A stretch of DNA of 64,000 bases from Membranipora membranacea (GCA_914767715.1 OU612068.1:8184001-8248000); one strand, 5' to 3'. Positions 49,378 to 63,339 are shown, numbered from the stretch's first letter. Program-made: numbers and translations. Notes: generated by a model from the sequence alone, not told the origin.

Positions 49378-49740
49378 TGGAATACCACCAGCCATGGGTT
49401 TTCCCGGCTAAGCCGATGGCATCCCAGAATGCCAGCAAGGGTTTTCCGACTATGTGTCAGCGACAGCCCAGAACGCGCCAGTTCCCAGAGCTATGCCAAT
49501 GTTTTGACCCAACCTTTTCCGAGTTACAACTTAAATAGTGTGCTATTATGCTGGCTGGAGGAGATAATGACTGGAATAAATACAGTTGAGAATAGCATAC
49601 AGTAATTATGATGATGACTCAGTAGCTATCAATGCAGAAAGCCCTAGTTGAGTGTAATAATATTTTAATTACTACAGTACAGGTTGTGTGTTAAAGTATC
49701 TCAGCTTCACAGTGAGGGTGACAGTCACACACCTTGCATC

Positions 49741-49852
49741 CATGTGCCCCTAGGACTTACATGCCTTTACTTAGCCAATGTCCAGTGCCCAGTGGTTGAT
49801 ACTGGACATCGACAAAGTAAAGGCATGTTAGTCCCAGGGGCCCATGACAGCA
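49741..49852. mobile_element. Hairpin element, copy 2
   Basis: Same layout as 48378-48490: GACTTACATGCCTTTACTTA, a centre with GTGGTTGATACTGGACAT, and TAAAGGCATG..GTCCCAGGGGCCCATGA. The arms have more mismatches than in copy 1. Confidence 0.6.
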
Positions 49853-50021
49853 TCATCATTCCTATATTTAAAACTTATATAAATTGATCATGTACTTTTC
49901 CATGGTTCTCATCTCTAACTGTTCTGTATCTCTTGGTAATAGGCCATGTAGCCTACTATTAATTATAATAATGACCTTCATTTATAGTTAGTTGATGTTT
50001 AAAGTCTGAGGAACCAATTAA

Positions 50022-51365
50022 GGTAGAGACACGGGGGATCAGAAAATAAAGACTTTCATTATACCTTTGGAAAGCTGCCGAGCTACTGATGCTTAATATA
50101 GCTCATCAAAAATTTCATTGGATGACGTTGCGTCATTTTATCAAGGAAAGGAGGTCAAAAAATTGTTTTTAAAAAAGTGGATGGCTGAGACAATTTGATT
50201 GCAAGAAATTTCTAAGCGGGTGGTACTTATTCTTCGAGGTATAGCTCATCATATTTTATGGCTTAAAATAATATATAAAGAGCCTAATATGATTTTTTAC
50301 GTCACGCAATAATGTGCCTGATTTTTAAATCTGATGATAAAATATGAAATTTTAAGCACCAATTTGGGGTAGATGCAAGATTTTGTGGTCAAGATTTTTG
50401 CTAGTTTCTTCTGAAGTGCGCTTTAAATGACACACACACCAACTTTCAGCAGTATAACTAATGTATCAATATCAGCACTGATATTAAAAGGTATATAGGT
50501 TTTGTGTCAATTTTACAGAACATCAAACATACCGTTGAAATGTTGTTGCCACACAATTTTGTTTTGGAAATTCTCACATACGAAGCCGCTTTGATTAGGC
50601 ATGGTACATACAGAAAATGCCAACAGACTTTGGCACTGCGTATCTGTTTTCCTCGAATAGCGCATGACAGAACACCCAAAACAGCCAATTTAAGGGGGTT
50701 TTTAAGGGCTTTCTGTGGTGCGCAATTCGAGGAAAACTGAAAAGCAGTGCCAAATTGTGTTGGCATTTCTTGTATGTATTATGCTTGAACAAAGCGGCTT
50801 CGTATGTGAGAACTTCCAAAAACATATTTTGTGACCTCAGTAATGATCCTTTTGACAGCATGTTTGGCGTCATTGAAAAATTACACAAAATGTATCTACT
50901 TCTGATGGTCGGTCCTGATCTTGATACATAACCCATTACGCTAAAATTTTGTATGTTTGTCATTTAAAGAGCACTCCTGATGAAACTAGAAAAAGTTTTG
51001 ACTACAACATCTTTAGCTGCCCTGGATAATTGGTTTAAATTTTGCATTTTATCATAAAATTAAAAAGTCAGGCACATTATGACGTGACACAAAAAGTCAC
51101 TTTAGGCTCATCATATAATATTTTACACCAACAAATATGATGAGCTTTATCTCTTAGAATAAATATGACCTGTTTGAAAATATTTTGCAGTCAATTTGGC
51201 TGTGCCAGCCATTTTGCTAAAAACAGCCTTTTTGGCCTCATTTCTTTGATAAAATGACGCAACGTCGTCTAATCAAATTTTTGTTGAAATATTATGCATT
51301 AGTAGCTCGGTAGCTTTCCAACGGTGTATAGAAAGTCAACATTTGCTCACCCTCGTGTCTCTACC
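50022..51365. mobile_element. Foldback element, 1344-bp palindrome, TTAA-flanked
   Basis: The ends start GGTAGAGACACG and are mirrored; pairing extends nearly to a centre around 50690, giving arms of roughly 670 bp. TTAA flanks both sides (50018-50021 and 51366-51369). The end region contains GACGTTGCGTCATTTTATCA in both arms. A TTAA duplication fits Kolobok or piggyBac mobilisation. The open frames in it are mirror products of the two arms and show no domain, so I treat it as non-coding. A diverged relative lies at about 58145-59365. Confidence 0.8.
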
Positions 51366-51369
51366 TTAA

Positions 51370-51835
51370 GGGATAGTTTACTCTTTCTTTGGCTAGCCAA
51401 CGCTTTGGCCCTGTTACTTTGATCCAAGGAGTAACAGGATTCAAACTGAATGATTTGTTTGTTTGCCCACCAAACACTACCATTTTAGTTTGCTAATTGT
51501 ATGATTATACCCTTATGTCTTGTAGCCAATTCCATAAATCGGCCTTTCCTTAGACAAGCAACAATTAAAGCGACGTAGCCTAACGGTCTATCTATTCAAT
51601 GGCTGAATTATGATTTCAGAGAAACATGAATTGATAATGCTAAATAGGCACTCTACAAGCTTATTTGCTAGAGGTTGTTAAACTATTTCAGCAAATAGGC
51701 TAGTAGACTGCCTATATATCATTGTCAATTGTCAACACTACAAACGTTTTGATGAAATTTAATTACTGCAAGCCAAATCCTAGCACATATCCTGAATTGT
51801 GACTGTTAAATTAACTGGCAATAATGGCTAAGCTT
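51370..51835. other. Intergenic, no gene
   Basis: Nothing supported except a short stem, CTGTTACTTTGATC against a GATCCAAGGAGTAACAG segment, at about 51411-51437. Confidence 0.35.
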
Positions 51836-51839
51836 ATCA

Positions 51840-52610
51840 ATGACATAACCAGCAATGTGAACAAGGGAGAAAAGAAGGAAGCTCTGGACCTAAGCTGGCA
51901 TATGACAACACCATCCACAACCAGCTATTATTTGATCTCACCAGAGGCAGTACAAGCTTCCAATACTTCTCCTAGATTGAGGAAGTTTGTTCCAATCTAA
52001 GTCAAAAGGTGGAGAATAACCACTGGAGGCTGCAGTGACATCAGGAGTCTTACATAGCTCTGTTGTGAGCCACAAAATGTTTGAGTACTATGAATGACCC
52101 ACCAGGAAACCTTTGATCAACTTTGATACTCTTCGAAGATGGCAAGAAGTTACCAATGGTCAATCACTGCAAGATTGCCTCTTCAAGCCCAAGTTTTGGA
52201 TGCATGACTTGAACACGCAATTTCTATCATAAATATGCCAGCATAAAAACTTCTAATAATGCCTAGAAATAATCATAATATCTTTCATGTCACTGAGATA
52301 CAAAGAGTTTAGATCATTAAATATTTCAGAGTCACCATAGATAACAACATCTATTGGAAAAAAGGTATTGCCAATGTGATTGGCAAGGTAAATTCCAATC
52401 TAGGTGACGCCTACAAAAATGTATTCTACTCAAGTATACTGACATTGGGCAGGGCAAGTCCCTGAGGGTTACAGTCAGTATAAGTGAAATTGTAGCATAC
52501 AAATCTCCTATCTATGATGTTGCATGTTGAAACTGAACTCAGCCAATAGTATTGGACAGGCCGGTATGGGTTCCCTTTTGCAGCCTGATGGATGGCGAGA
52601 GACCGTGACT
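51840..52610 (+). pseudogene. Decayed non-LTR retrotransposon (RT C-terminal part)
   Basis: The plus strand has broken stretches of LINE reverse-transcriptase sequence. Clearest is YFRVTIDNNIYWKKGIANVI near 52325-52385, followed by GKVNSNLGDAYKN, matching the 'LGVxIxxxLxWxxHI..I..KANxxLG' segment after the RT palm. Upstream, several stops and frameshifts interrupt a region that reads like finger and palm remains. No intact frame longer than about 60 codons remains. It differs from the fragment at 3240-3720 in sequence and strand. Confidence 0.6.
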
Positions 52611-53018
52611 GTGCTTAAATGATGTCCCTAATGCAAATAATAATCTCATTTTTGTGCACCCAGCTGAAACCAGGCAAGGGGCAACAAAAAGGTCAAAATT
52701 TGTTAGAAAGAAGACTACACCTACAACAAAAACATCCTAGGTGACTTTATCATCACAATAATCCATGTTGAGCCTCTTCTGAGATTATGGACCCAGAACC
52801 ATTTCAAGTAACGACATTGCCTAAGGGCCTTTGCTTGTCTTATTTGTGAGACACATCATGACAATCCAAGCATGTGTAGGTTTCAGGTCGAGCTGTGTGA
52901 GATGGCTGTATAATGTCATCTTGGTAAAATATGAGTAATTTCACTATTGACTTTTTTAGCACAAAGGTGAGACGAAGAAGGTTCATCTCTCTGTGTGGCT
53001 ACTCCAAGAGGACAAGCA

Positions 53019-56000
53019 ATGCCAGCCCTGACAGCCTTTAAGCGGCAGTGGAATATAGGCAGCGATGACTTTGTTTTTCCGGGCATGGCTATGTTCTTCA
53101 TCCGCACTGTGTGGTACGTTTTTATTTTTATCTTGAAAATAACAACATTTTGGCATGACTGCATCAAAGTAGACAATTTATTGTTGAGGTTTTGTTCACA
53201 AATTATGATCATATGCTATTCAGCTGCATTGCTCTCCATAACCTAAACAAATGTCATCACATTTTTCCCTCCTAGAAACCACCAATTACTCGCAACATCA
53301 AACCACTGTGCCTTGTGGTTTCCATCATGACATCCTCCTGTCGTCCATTGTACTTTGTATCTAACATGGGTCACTCTAGATGTGTCCATCTCCATTTAAA
53401 CATGTATGAGATTTGTTTATTTTTATTTTATTGTACAAGTTCACTCACTCATCACAAACACATGGTCCTTGTCAGTTATCTTGTTTCAGCCTGTTTGGTC
53501 TGTTACCAAGCATGACAAATCAATCTCATGATAACAAATTGGGTTACTGTAAGTCCTAAGTTCAACAATAATGCTGGCCTATGGATGAGTGATTGTATGG
53601 TGCTTGGATAGATGGAGGCATTTCAAAGCACTAAATTAAATAGGTTCCTTTGTTTTTTCCTTCATTAGGTTTGGCCCTGCACGGAACAAGATTTTGCCGC
53701 ATGTGGATTGCCAGATAATTAGCATATATGTTACATATTACAGCTGATTTTTTTATCTGATAATCCTTGATAAAAAAATATTTGCAGGTTGTTGACAATA
53801 GTATCGGTATATGGCAGCCATGAGGACAGTTTTGACAGCTGTCAGGATGGAAGCTTACTACGGGCTTTCTATGTAGGAATGATGATCCTGCTAGCATTCA
53901 AATCTGTAGTTAACGTGTTCCTGATATACCACAGCTCCAGGGTATGGATGAATTTAAGTTTTAATTTTTCAAAATACTTCTTTTTTTTTAAATGGCACAA
54001 GCTTGATTAAAGCTCCCACTGGTTATGTTTGTCTCACACACATGATTTGAGTTTTTAGCCCAGCTACTTGATTGTTTAGTTCCATATGCAGGGTCGCCAT
54101 GAAATCTCACATAGCATACATCTGAGAAGCTGGTAATAGAGGACTCATAATCGACGACCAACTCTTGTTGAATATCTATCGGATCAATACATTTCAATAC
54201 TCGATGACTCGTCATTCTGTAAAGATTTGTTCGTTTATTCGTAATTATTTTGTTTTAGGGAAGCATCAAAGACTGTAGTGCACGTCGTAGTGTGGCCAAA
54301 GTTCTCTACGTAAAGCTGATGTTATTCATACTGGAGCTGGTCTGGCTGGTGATAGGTTCAGTGTGGGCCACAAACGAATACAAGAACTGTGATTGGATAG
54401 TTGTGACCACAGTGAGGGGGCTGGTCGGATTGGCCTGGATTGGAGTGCTGGTGTTTACTGTTATGTTCAGTGAGTGGAATCAGAGTGGCTTAACTGTTTG
54501 CCCTGCCCCTGAATTCTGACTCGGTGTGTATGATTCAGCTCCCAATAATCAGACCCGAATTTAGAATGTAGGCCCCAATTGATAAGAATCAGGGGGAAGG
54601 TTTGCAAGCTCTCATAATCTGCTGTAAACATTAATGTCGAGTTTTAAATATAGCATGATGAATGGTCCAATCATGCATGACCCCAAACCTATCGAAACCC
54701 GTAGATTTAAACAATGTCACAAAGCTCAGATTAATTTTCGCATCAATGAAATCTTTTATAATTAGTTAACATTAAATACTCATTTGAAAGCACCCACATA
54801 ATGAAGATTGGGATTATCAAAGCTGTTTCTCCAGCTAATCAGCTTCAAAACAAGCCCAAAACTTACCCTCTCAGTCCACTACAAGCTGTGTTATGAGGCA
54901 TTGAAGTTGGCCCGCTCATGAAATCGAAAAGCCTGGGTGTGAGGTCACAACAGGGTTTTCGACCGATGTTCGACATTTTTTGTATATGGAACTATTAAAA
55001 TGAAACCAACTTTTTTTCCCCACAAAATATGCGCTTATCTGCTTCAATTTTTTGCTTTGGATTAATCTCGATGATGTCATGAGCTACATTGGATTTCATC
55101 TTGTTTCATCCAATTTTGACGGAATTCCACGAGTCCAAAGTTTCTAATGGTAGACATATACGCAAAATGTTTGTCTATGACATCATCTCCCTCGCGAGCA
55201 AACGCCAGCGAGGCCTAACTTTGATAAGACGTAACTTTGGTCCTGGTTGACCAATTGAGCTGTTCTTGGGCTCATTTTAAAGCTTATAAGCTGGAGCAGT
55301 CCCTTTGATTATTTTATGGTTCAATGTGTAGATGCTTTAAAACTATATTATGAATTACTTTACACAGAAATCATTATAAATTGCACAGATTTCACTCATT
55401 TTTCAGTTCAAATAAGTTTCTAGCCCCGGGCAGGAGACCATCAGGTCTGGTCACTTTAACAAGTTTATTGTTGTTTTCTTTTTAGTATTTCTGTTCAGTC
55501 CGTTAGGGGGAGAAAACTCCTCAATGGATGATTCTGCTATCTGGAGACGTAGATGTCAGCTTATATGCTGTACATATAGATCTAGCGATGAACACCAAAC
55601 TGATGCTTATACTGATATAGCTAATCTAGTATCCGGATATTTTCAGGTGAGTCTCCAATTTCAGCAAACAGTGAAATGATAAATATCTCCCTTTTGCTCC
55701 TGACAGCATATAATGTATACTTTTCGACATTTATAGTATGTTAACATGCTTTCTCAGTTAGAAGCACATGCAAACTGATCTGGCACCTAATAAGGAATAA
55801 GGAATATAGCTTCTGTTGTTCCTATATCATATTGCTTATCCCACAGATCTACAAGCTTGGTCAATGTATTGAAGAGTTGTGCCCTCTCATTCTTATTTGG
55901 TTCAAAAGAATGCAACACACCTTGTGCTATCGGATATTAAATGTGACAGCCTGTTGATATCTTGCGCTCATATCATTTCAGGAGGTTGAGTTAGTGCCAA

Positions 56001-59000
56001 CAGATATTGCTGCTGGATTGTTACTCGTTGGTCGAGAGCAGAGAAAGAGGAGTTCTGGGCCATCTGATGAATCATCAAGGCAGATATATGCTGACAGGCA
56101 TCAGGCATTAGGTTTGTTTTGTTACAATAAAGTTATTTGTGTCATAAGTTTTATCCATGAAATTCTATTCACTGTCAAAAATGGTTAATTGCTACAATCT
56201 TGTCTATAATATATGGAAAACTAATTATGTTGGAATCACTGCCCAGAGCTGCACAATCAATCCCTATGTAAATAGTTTTCCATAAAACAGTACATTTTTA
56301 CAGTTTTTTATTCCTTCCTTCCTAGAGATTACAAATTCTTCTGAGTTGTCTTACCCGATCGCGCCATGGATGACTATACACAAAGCAGCCAAGGTGATGA
56401 GATATGCTTTAGCTAGCTATGGATGGCCTCTATATTCACTCACACACATGCCCTTCGGATGTTGTGTGCTCTGCTGTACCTCACCAAAGTGAGTATGGAT
56501 GTTGACTCCTTTTCGAGTGGAAAATAAGGTGAACACGCATGATATCTGAGTCATCTCCTCTCTGACAAATATTTCTGTGGCCATGTACAATTTCTGTGGC
56601 GGGTACAAGAACATAAAAATTTATCACTCCATACTTGTATGGGCCTTGATGATCAAAATTCTCAGGGGATAATGTTTTTGGGACACATAACATAGTTTGA
56701 CATCCGGTAGATTCATATACCGGACTGTAATATGGGAGTATAATATGTCAAACATGACATGTCCAAATGAAGACATCACCACCTCCCCAGTCTATTTTTA
56801 TGAACATAATTGATACTGTAATGACTTGGCTTGTTTAGTTTGGCCTTATACGATGTACTTGCCCTGCCAAAAAATTCATTCTTTTGAATCAAGCATTTAA
56901 TTTGATAAACAGGTTTATGCCTATTGGGCAATAATGACAAATAACATGTTTTTAGGATGAACCATACTAAAAAGTACATTTTTTATTATTGATCCCAAAA
57001 AGTTTTTATAATAGACTCATAAGGGCCTAGAAGAAAGAAACCTGATAACTGATGGTAGCTTAAAAATGAAGCAATATGCAACAAAAAGTATCTTTGCAAT
57101 AGCCTTTGTGTTCATTGTGAACTAAGCTGAACACTGTCAAAAGTGTCTTGCATAAATTGTGTATTTTTTTTAGATTAATTGATGTCTGTCAGCTTAACTG
57201 GCTCAAACTGCCTCTTTGTCTGACCATCAATGTTCCTTTTCAGCTCAGCTGAACTGTCTAACGTTGTTGCAAAGGTGCCAAAACACCTGTTGCAGCCTGG
57301 CACCGGATTTTTTTCTAAATTTGAATCTTATTATCCAGATGTATTATTTTAGGGTGCACTTGCCTAAGGAGCAGAAAGAGGAGGATTGCTGTAGTTGTAA
57401 CTTAGTAAGCATAGAGAAAACCTTAACACATGAGTCGCATAACTGTGATATATATCATACCTCCTTCTCTAATAAGGTAAGTGAGGAAAATAAGGAGTAG
57501 GAGGTGGCTCAGTTGGTCTTCAGCGAGCAAATGTTGAAGGTTGTGGGTTCGAATCCCACTGTAGTCTACTGGGGATTGTTGGACCCCCCAGGTGTGCTCC
57601 AATCTGCCTACAAACTGAGAGTCTAAGCCCTGAGACTTTGCCCCTCTCCTGACAGCCCCCGGCGGGGGAAAGCGAGGACAAAATTGTATGTCTTAACATT
57701 AGGATCGGATGAAAACTGATTTATTAGTCATTTACTTTGAGGATCAGTTTAATCTTATAAAAACTTGGTTCTTAATTTACCTGTTTGTTAATGTTATTGT
57801 GACATCGTATAACATCATAAATTCATCATGCAGTTATGTCATGACCGTTCCTAATTATTACAACAAAATCTCTTTTTTTACCAATTAACCACTCCAAGCG
57901 CTACAAAAGATAATAACGAAAAATTGTTGCAAGTTTTAAATACAGGTTGCATTATATCCTAAGAGCGTCTATCGAAACAATGGATGAAATTTTGTTCTAT
58001 TCTCCTTTTTTGCAGTTGTTTGTCAATCCTTTTGTTATATTTGCGGATCATGATCAAAAGAGTATAGTAGTCGCCATACGAGGAACTCTATCATTAAAGG
58101 TGAATATGATAACATGAGAGTGTCTAAATGTGTTCCCTGATCTTCTCAGAGAGACATGGGGGTCAGCAAACATTGACTTTCTATACACCGTATGAAATCT
58201 AAAGGTTAAATGTACATAGCAAAAATTTTATCTGGTGGCATTGCGTCACTTTGTCAAAGAAACGATAACATTGATTTATTCTTAGAGATATAGCTCATCA
58301 TTGCATCATCTCATAATGTGCCTGATTTTTGAGCTATGATTATTTAATTTTAATAATAAATTTATGCATTGATTCTAAACAGGTCGAATATGTAAGAGCC
58401 AAAACTCTTGCTAGTTTCATATGAAGTGCTCTTTGAATGGCACACACACCACCTTTCAACGTCATAGCTAAAGAAGCAAGATCAGAACCGCCACCAAGGG
58501 CAGATGCGTATTGCGTCAATTTTGAATAACGTCAAACATGGTGGTAAAAGGACCATGATCATGGTCACTCAACCAATTTTGTTGAATTTCTCACATACAC
58601 AGCTGCTTTCATGAAGCATATTTCATACAGGAAATGCTGTCATTCATTTGCACTGCGTATCAGTTTTCCCCGAATTACGCACAACAGAACTCCAAAAACA
58701 GCCAATTAAGGAGCTTTTTAAGGTGTTCTTGAGCATTATGTGGTGCCTAATTCGGGGAAAACTAGTAAGCAATGCCAAAGTTTGTTGGTATTTCCTGTAT
58801 GTCCTCTGCTTAATCAAAGGGGCTTCGTATGTGACAACTGCCAAAATAAAATTGTGCAAACTCAGTAATGGTCTATTTGACAGCGTGTTATGCATCATTG
58901 CGGAATGGTGCAAAATGTATTCACCGTAGATTGATTGTGCTGATCATGATATATTAGCTATACTGTTGAAATATGGTGTGTTGAAAGTGTCATTTATGGA

Positions 59001-62000
59001 GCATTTATGGGCTACAACATCTTCAATCTGTTCCGAATTATTGCATAAAATTTCGCATTATATCATCAAATTAAATAGTCAGGCACATTATATGGTGACA
59101 GAAAGAGCCACTTTATGCTCATAAATATTGTTTTAAACCAAGAATTAGGATAAACTTTATCGCTAAGAATAAATTTTACCTGGTTTGAAATTTCTTGCAG
59201 TCAAATTGGCTTAGCCATCAACTTTGCAGAAAACAGCCTTTCTGACCTCATTTCTTCGATAGAATGATGCAACTTAATCAAATTATTGATGAGCTATTTA
59301 CCATCAGTATCTCGGCAGCTTCCCAACTGTGTATGGAAAGTCAATACTTGCTGACCCCGTGACTTAGCCATAAACCTATACCAGCCAAATGATGATATCC
59401 ATGACTTTTTCATAAACAACCAAAACATGCTAAGGAAACCACTCCAATTGAAGACTCATGTATGCCTGTTCATTGTGTTCTGACAGCCAAACTTTGTCGG
59501 TCTAGAATGATGTGATATGAGTTTCCCAACTGTCCAGATTGTCCATAGAAAGCAAAAAGGCGACACATTTTTTTTCATATCTATGGGTTCACATAACGTG
59601 CATTTAAATGAAATGAAATTTCTGCCAAAGCATTAAATTTAATGCATATAGGGTTTGTATTCGATGTGTATGTCAAGCATAATAATTATATAAAACACAA
59701 AAGCGGTGAGTGATCTCAAAATTGAATCCATGTCATACATTGACAAACCAGCAGTGATAAGCCGATGCAGGGATGTCAGTTCGGGATAAAGAGTTTGATG
59801 GTCCTAGAGGATTTCACCAGTTCTTCACCTTTATCTTGAGAAAGTTGTGGTTTTTTATGTTAATGACGCATTTGAGTAATAGCTTGTCTCTGATAATGAT
59901 TTATGACTGGATGAGTGTAGTTACTAACAGAGCAATTTATATCACGATTGTGCGCCTACCTTTTATCCTGAAATAACCCTCACCAAATTTTCTTTTGATA
60001 TCAAAAAAGAAAATTTGTTGTTCCTCAATTTGCGGTCAAAGCTGCATAGGGCGACGTGTTGTTAATCGCAAGCCCAGACTCTGTTCCTCAAGATATGAGA
60101 CAGGAAACGTAGTTTAAAAGGTAAGCAATTTATCATGAGGGATTTCACCACCCTGTTTTTAGGATGCGATGGTAGATATGTCTGCATTCGGTGAGGAAAT
60201 GGGAGAGCCTTATCAAAAATCCTACAAAGCTCACAAAGGAATGCTGAAATCTGCTCGGAACTTAGCTGAGAGACTTAAGAAAGACAACCTTTTAGATAAT
60301 GCTTTCCATGGACAGGTAAATATATAAAAGGACTCCATGAATCAACTTGTTATCTTTTTCTTAATGTCTTCCACATACAAATGTACTTACAGACTTCATC
60401 AGGAAACACATCATAGTGTCAGTTTCGAGTGTGCGGTCATACTCAGTATTACTGAGAATCCTGCGGTCAGTATTACTGAGAATCCGGCAATATATTATTA
60501 AATTCACAGAACGTATTACTCACTGGCAAGTGGCTACCCCACATGATGAAAGAAACATTTTTTGTAAATAAATCAAACAAACATGTCAAATTAAAACTTT
60601 GGAGTCTTTGAAGATGAATTTGCAGAAAACCGGATTATACAGGAAAAAATTTTAATTTAGTGAGTTAGAAAATTGCCAGTATATTATTATATTATATTAT
60701 ATTATGAAGGTTATGTCAGTTTACTTGGTTCACAAGGTCGGTGTCTTCTCCTGTAGTGTTTTAGATATGGTCTGGTGTTATGTGGACACAGTCTAGGTGC
60801 TGGAGTTGCTGCCATATTAGCCATGCTGCTTAAATCTGAGTATCCTAACCTTCAGTGCTTCTCATTCTCACCCCCTGGCGGTCTCTTCAGGTAGGTTTGT
60901 CAGCCACGGTATCTTTGCTTATGTGTTTTAATAATATATTATAATATAACATATATATATAAATATTATATATATAAACTTTATTTTTGGATAATACTCA
61001 TTCGTTGAGAATGTTTTACAGAATACCCAAACTATAATGAAAAGAAAAAAGTAATATATATATATACTTTATTGATCCAACCAGTATATCATGTGATACC
61101 AATGAGGTTGCGATGTACGTAAAATATGTGGGGGATTCCCCTGGCTGCTATAGATGAGGGGTTTATTGCTATTCAGTGTTAATGAGTAGAGGAGATGCAG
61201 CTTAGGGCAGTTATGAATTGAACAAATTTGTAACATGATAACACCCATTAGATGGACTGCATCTTTCACATAACTGGAGCCAGTTGTCAAAGGCTTTCTC
61301 AGGTTTCTCCTATTGAGAATGATGTCAATTGACCTGCGTTTGCCTCCTTTGTATTGTGAGACCGAACAGAAAGAGATGCTACCTGCCTGGTCTCTTGGCA
61401 AACATACATCTGCACATCCTCATGCTTGTAAATAGGGTATCACTTGTGCTAAATGGTGTGCAGCGAAGAGAGATATTTCGTTATGAATTTAAATTTAGAT
61501 TCCTAATATAAAGTTAAATTAGATTAGCTAATATTATAAGGTCAAATTTTGATTCTATTAGGAGATAAAACCAACCGTTTCTATGGGCTCCCAGAGAATG
61601 TATACTAGTTAATTGAAATATTCCTATATTTGTTGCTAGCCGACAAGTCTTTTAGGAAATGCCACTCTAGATGCCTCTCTTTTTGTAGTTGAACAATTTA
61701 ATTTGCACACACTCTGAGCACTAGATTTTTCTCTTCTCTAGGATATCCATTGACAAGCAGACCTTGTTAGTAGTCGTAGGCCTCAAGCTCACCCCGATTC
61801 CCCCGCTACCTTTTATCGCAATCTGCTTTCCAAATATTTCTTGACCCGATTATGCTGTTTGCTGTGGTGTTATGTACCATGATTATGTCTTCTGTTTAGT
61901 GAGGACGCATATAGAGCTTCCAGAGAACACACAATGTCTGTGGTATTAGGTGATGACCTTGTTCCTCGCCTCTCTATACAAACTATGCAAGATCTCAAAG

Positions 62001-62041
62001 TCAGTGTGATGACTGCTATCAACGACTGCCAACATCCAAAG
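53019..62041 (+). CDS. Diacylglycerol lipase (DAGL), 11 exons found, 3' end missing
   Basis: Exons: 53019-53113, 53788-53941, 54259-54469, 55486-55646, 55982-56111, 56326-56488, 57353-57476, 58016-58099, 60163-60315, 60757-60890, 61900-62041; 1551 nt (517 residues) in phase. The enzyme cuts diacylglycerol at sn-1 to make 2-monoacylglycerols. The start MPALTAFKRQWNIGSDD matches the family's typical start. Four membrane helices lie in residues about 18-155. DVVPxDI-like VPTDIAAGLLLV follows, then SYGWPL and a Cys-rich insert. The lipase core has VVAIRGTLS, the nucleophile loop GHSLGAG (Ser437) and LGDDLVPRLS with catalytic Asp489. The C-terminal part with the catalytic His was not found before the window ends. 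A weak candidate end exon is 62532-62621. One intron holds a large foldback element. Confidence 0.88.
57498..57690 (+). repeat. tRNA-derived SINE candidate
   Basis: A perfect A-box (TGGCTCAGTTGG, 57505-57516) and a perfect B-box (GGTTCGAATCC, 57546-57556) lie only 30 bp apart, closer than in a tRNA. The body after the B-box is C-rich and shares words with the tail of 2766-2925. It starts 22 bp after the donor of DAGL exon 7. Confidence 0.55.
58145..59365. mobile_element. Foldback element, diverged second copy
   Basis: In the DAGL intron between exons 8 and 9. The left end (GGGGTCAGCAAACATTGACT) and right end (AGTCAATACTTGCTGACCCC) mirror each other, and interior words such as GCCAATTAAGGAGC match the palindrome at 50022-51365. 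Arms are more diverged, and TTAA flanks are no longer clear, so this insertion is older. Boundaries are approximate. Confidence 0.6.
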
Positions 62042-63339
62042 GTGAGTCAGCTCTGATTTAGACATGCTGTCAAAAAGGTCTATTATCTTCAAAAATTTCT
62101 CTTGTCAGTTTTGCAAGTTTTTCGGCACATCACAGTCAAATACTCATCACCTTGGCCTGTTTTGACCAGCTTTGTTTGGAGGGTAGGGACAAAACTTGTC
62201 GAGGCAGGCTATCATCACCTAGATATTGTCACTCTACTCACAGAGAAAATAAACATTATTTCTTCCTTCCAACTGTCACAATGCTCGTTAATTGTCTGGA
62301 GGCATTTCATTCGCTGGCGCGCTGGTAGGCAGCCAATGTTGAGTCTATTCCATGAATTTCAAATTCTGAACTCCACCTTATCTAAGCTATGTGTTTGGTC
62401 GATTGAGGTTTTTTTCAAAAGGGATTTTGTTTGAAAAATATCTTTCTTATTTTAATTAATCATAGTTCTGGTAGAGATGGTGATAGAGCTCGTATAATTT
62501 AACACTGTGTCACAATATATTTACACTACAGGATAAAAAGATCATCAATGCATTAGTAGAAAATAGAATCAAAAGGGGGCTTCTAAGAATCGAACAAATC
62601 AAGCAAACAAACAAAAAATGAGACAAATATTAGAGGATGTGTTTTTGCAACCCACATGATGCAATAATGTGAAAAAACGATAATTCATTGTTGTTAAGGA
62701 GGGGATTTCTCTGAGCAAAACAAGAATTAATAGAATTTCAAAAAAACGTGTCATACCAACTCATGTTGGAATGTCAAACCAAGACTAAGTGCTTCAGGTG
62801 TTTCAACATAAAGGCCTGAGCACATAGCGTATAGTAGGCCGCTACACGTGCATTGTAATCATTGAGTTGACTGTAAATCAGTCAACTGTAAATTGTTAAC
62901 CAATCAAATGCTTTGTTGTGAAATTTCATAGGTCAATCAAGCAAGCGCTAAGCATGTGCTTTCAAATTGACCAATGACACTCGGGCGGCGTAAGCGATGT
63001 CGACCCGCTAGTAATGGGAATGCTGCTTTTCAAGGATCCGTAGCTAATCAGGTCATTGACCTCAAACGCGTGGCTGGTAAAACTAGGTTATTGAAGGAAT
63101 AGCCTAAGTGTGCTTTTTGTGAAAAACAAGATGAGCAAAATGATAAAGAAATTAGCGGTAAAGTGATTTTCAGCATGATATATGGAACAGGGACGGTAGC
63201 CATCATCTTACCCTCAAAATATAATTGACCAGTGATAATCTAACTATGGTTTTATCTATCTATGGTCTAATCTATCTATGGTCTCAGTTTATAATGTATT
63301 TACAATAATAATATGATGAGATAAATGATTGTTTGTTGG
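62042..63339. other. Region after last recognised DAGL exon
   Basis: No exon with the expected DAGL C-terminus was found. Acceptor-like sites at 62108 and 62531 open only short frames (18 and 29 codons). The second, 62532-62621, keeps phase but is Lys-rich and lacks a plausible catalytic His context. Confidence 0.3.

Noticed and set aside
50458-50963. Overlapping ORFs on both strands, and similar ones at 58644-58929
   Set aside because: They are mirror images produced by the palindromic arms of the foldback elements and have no recognisable domain.
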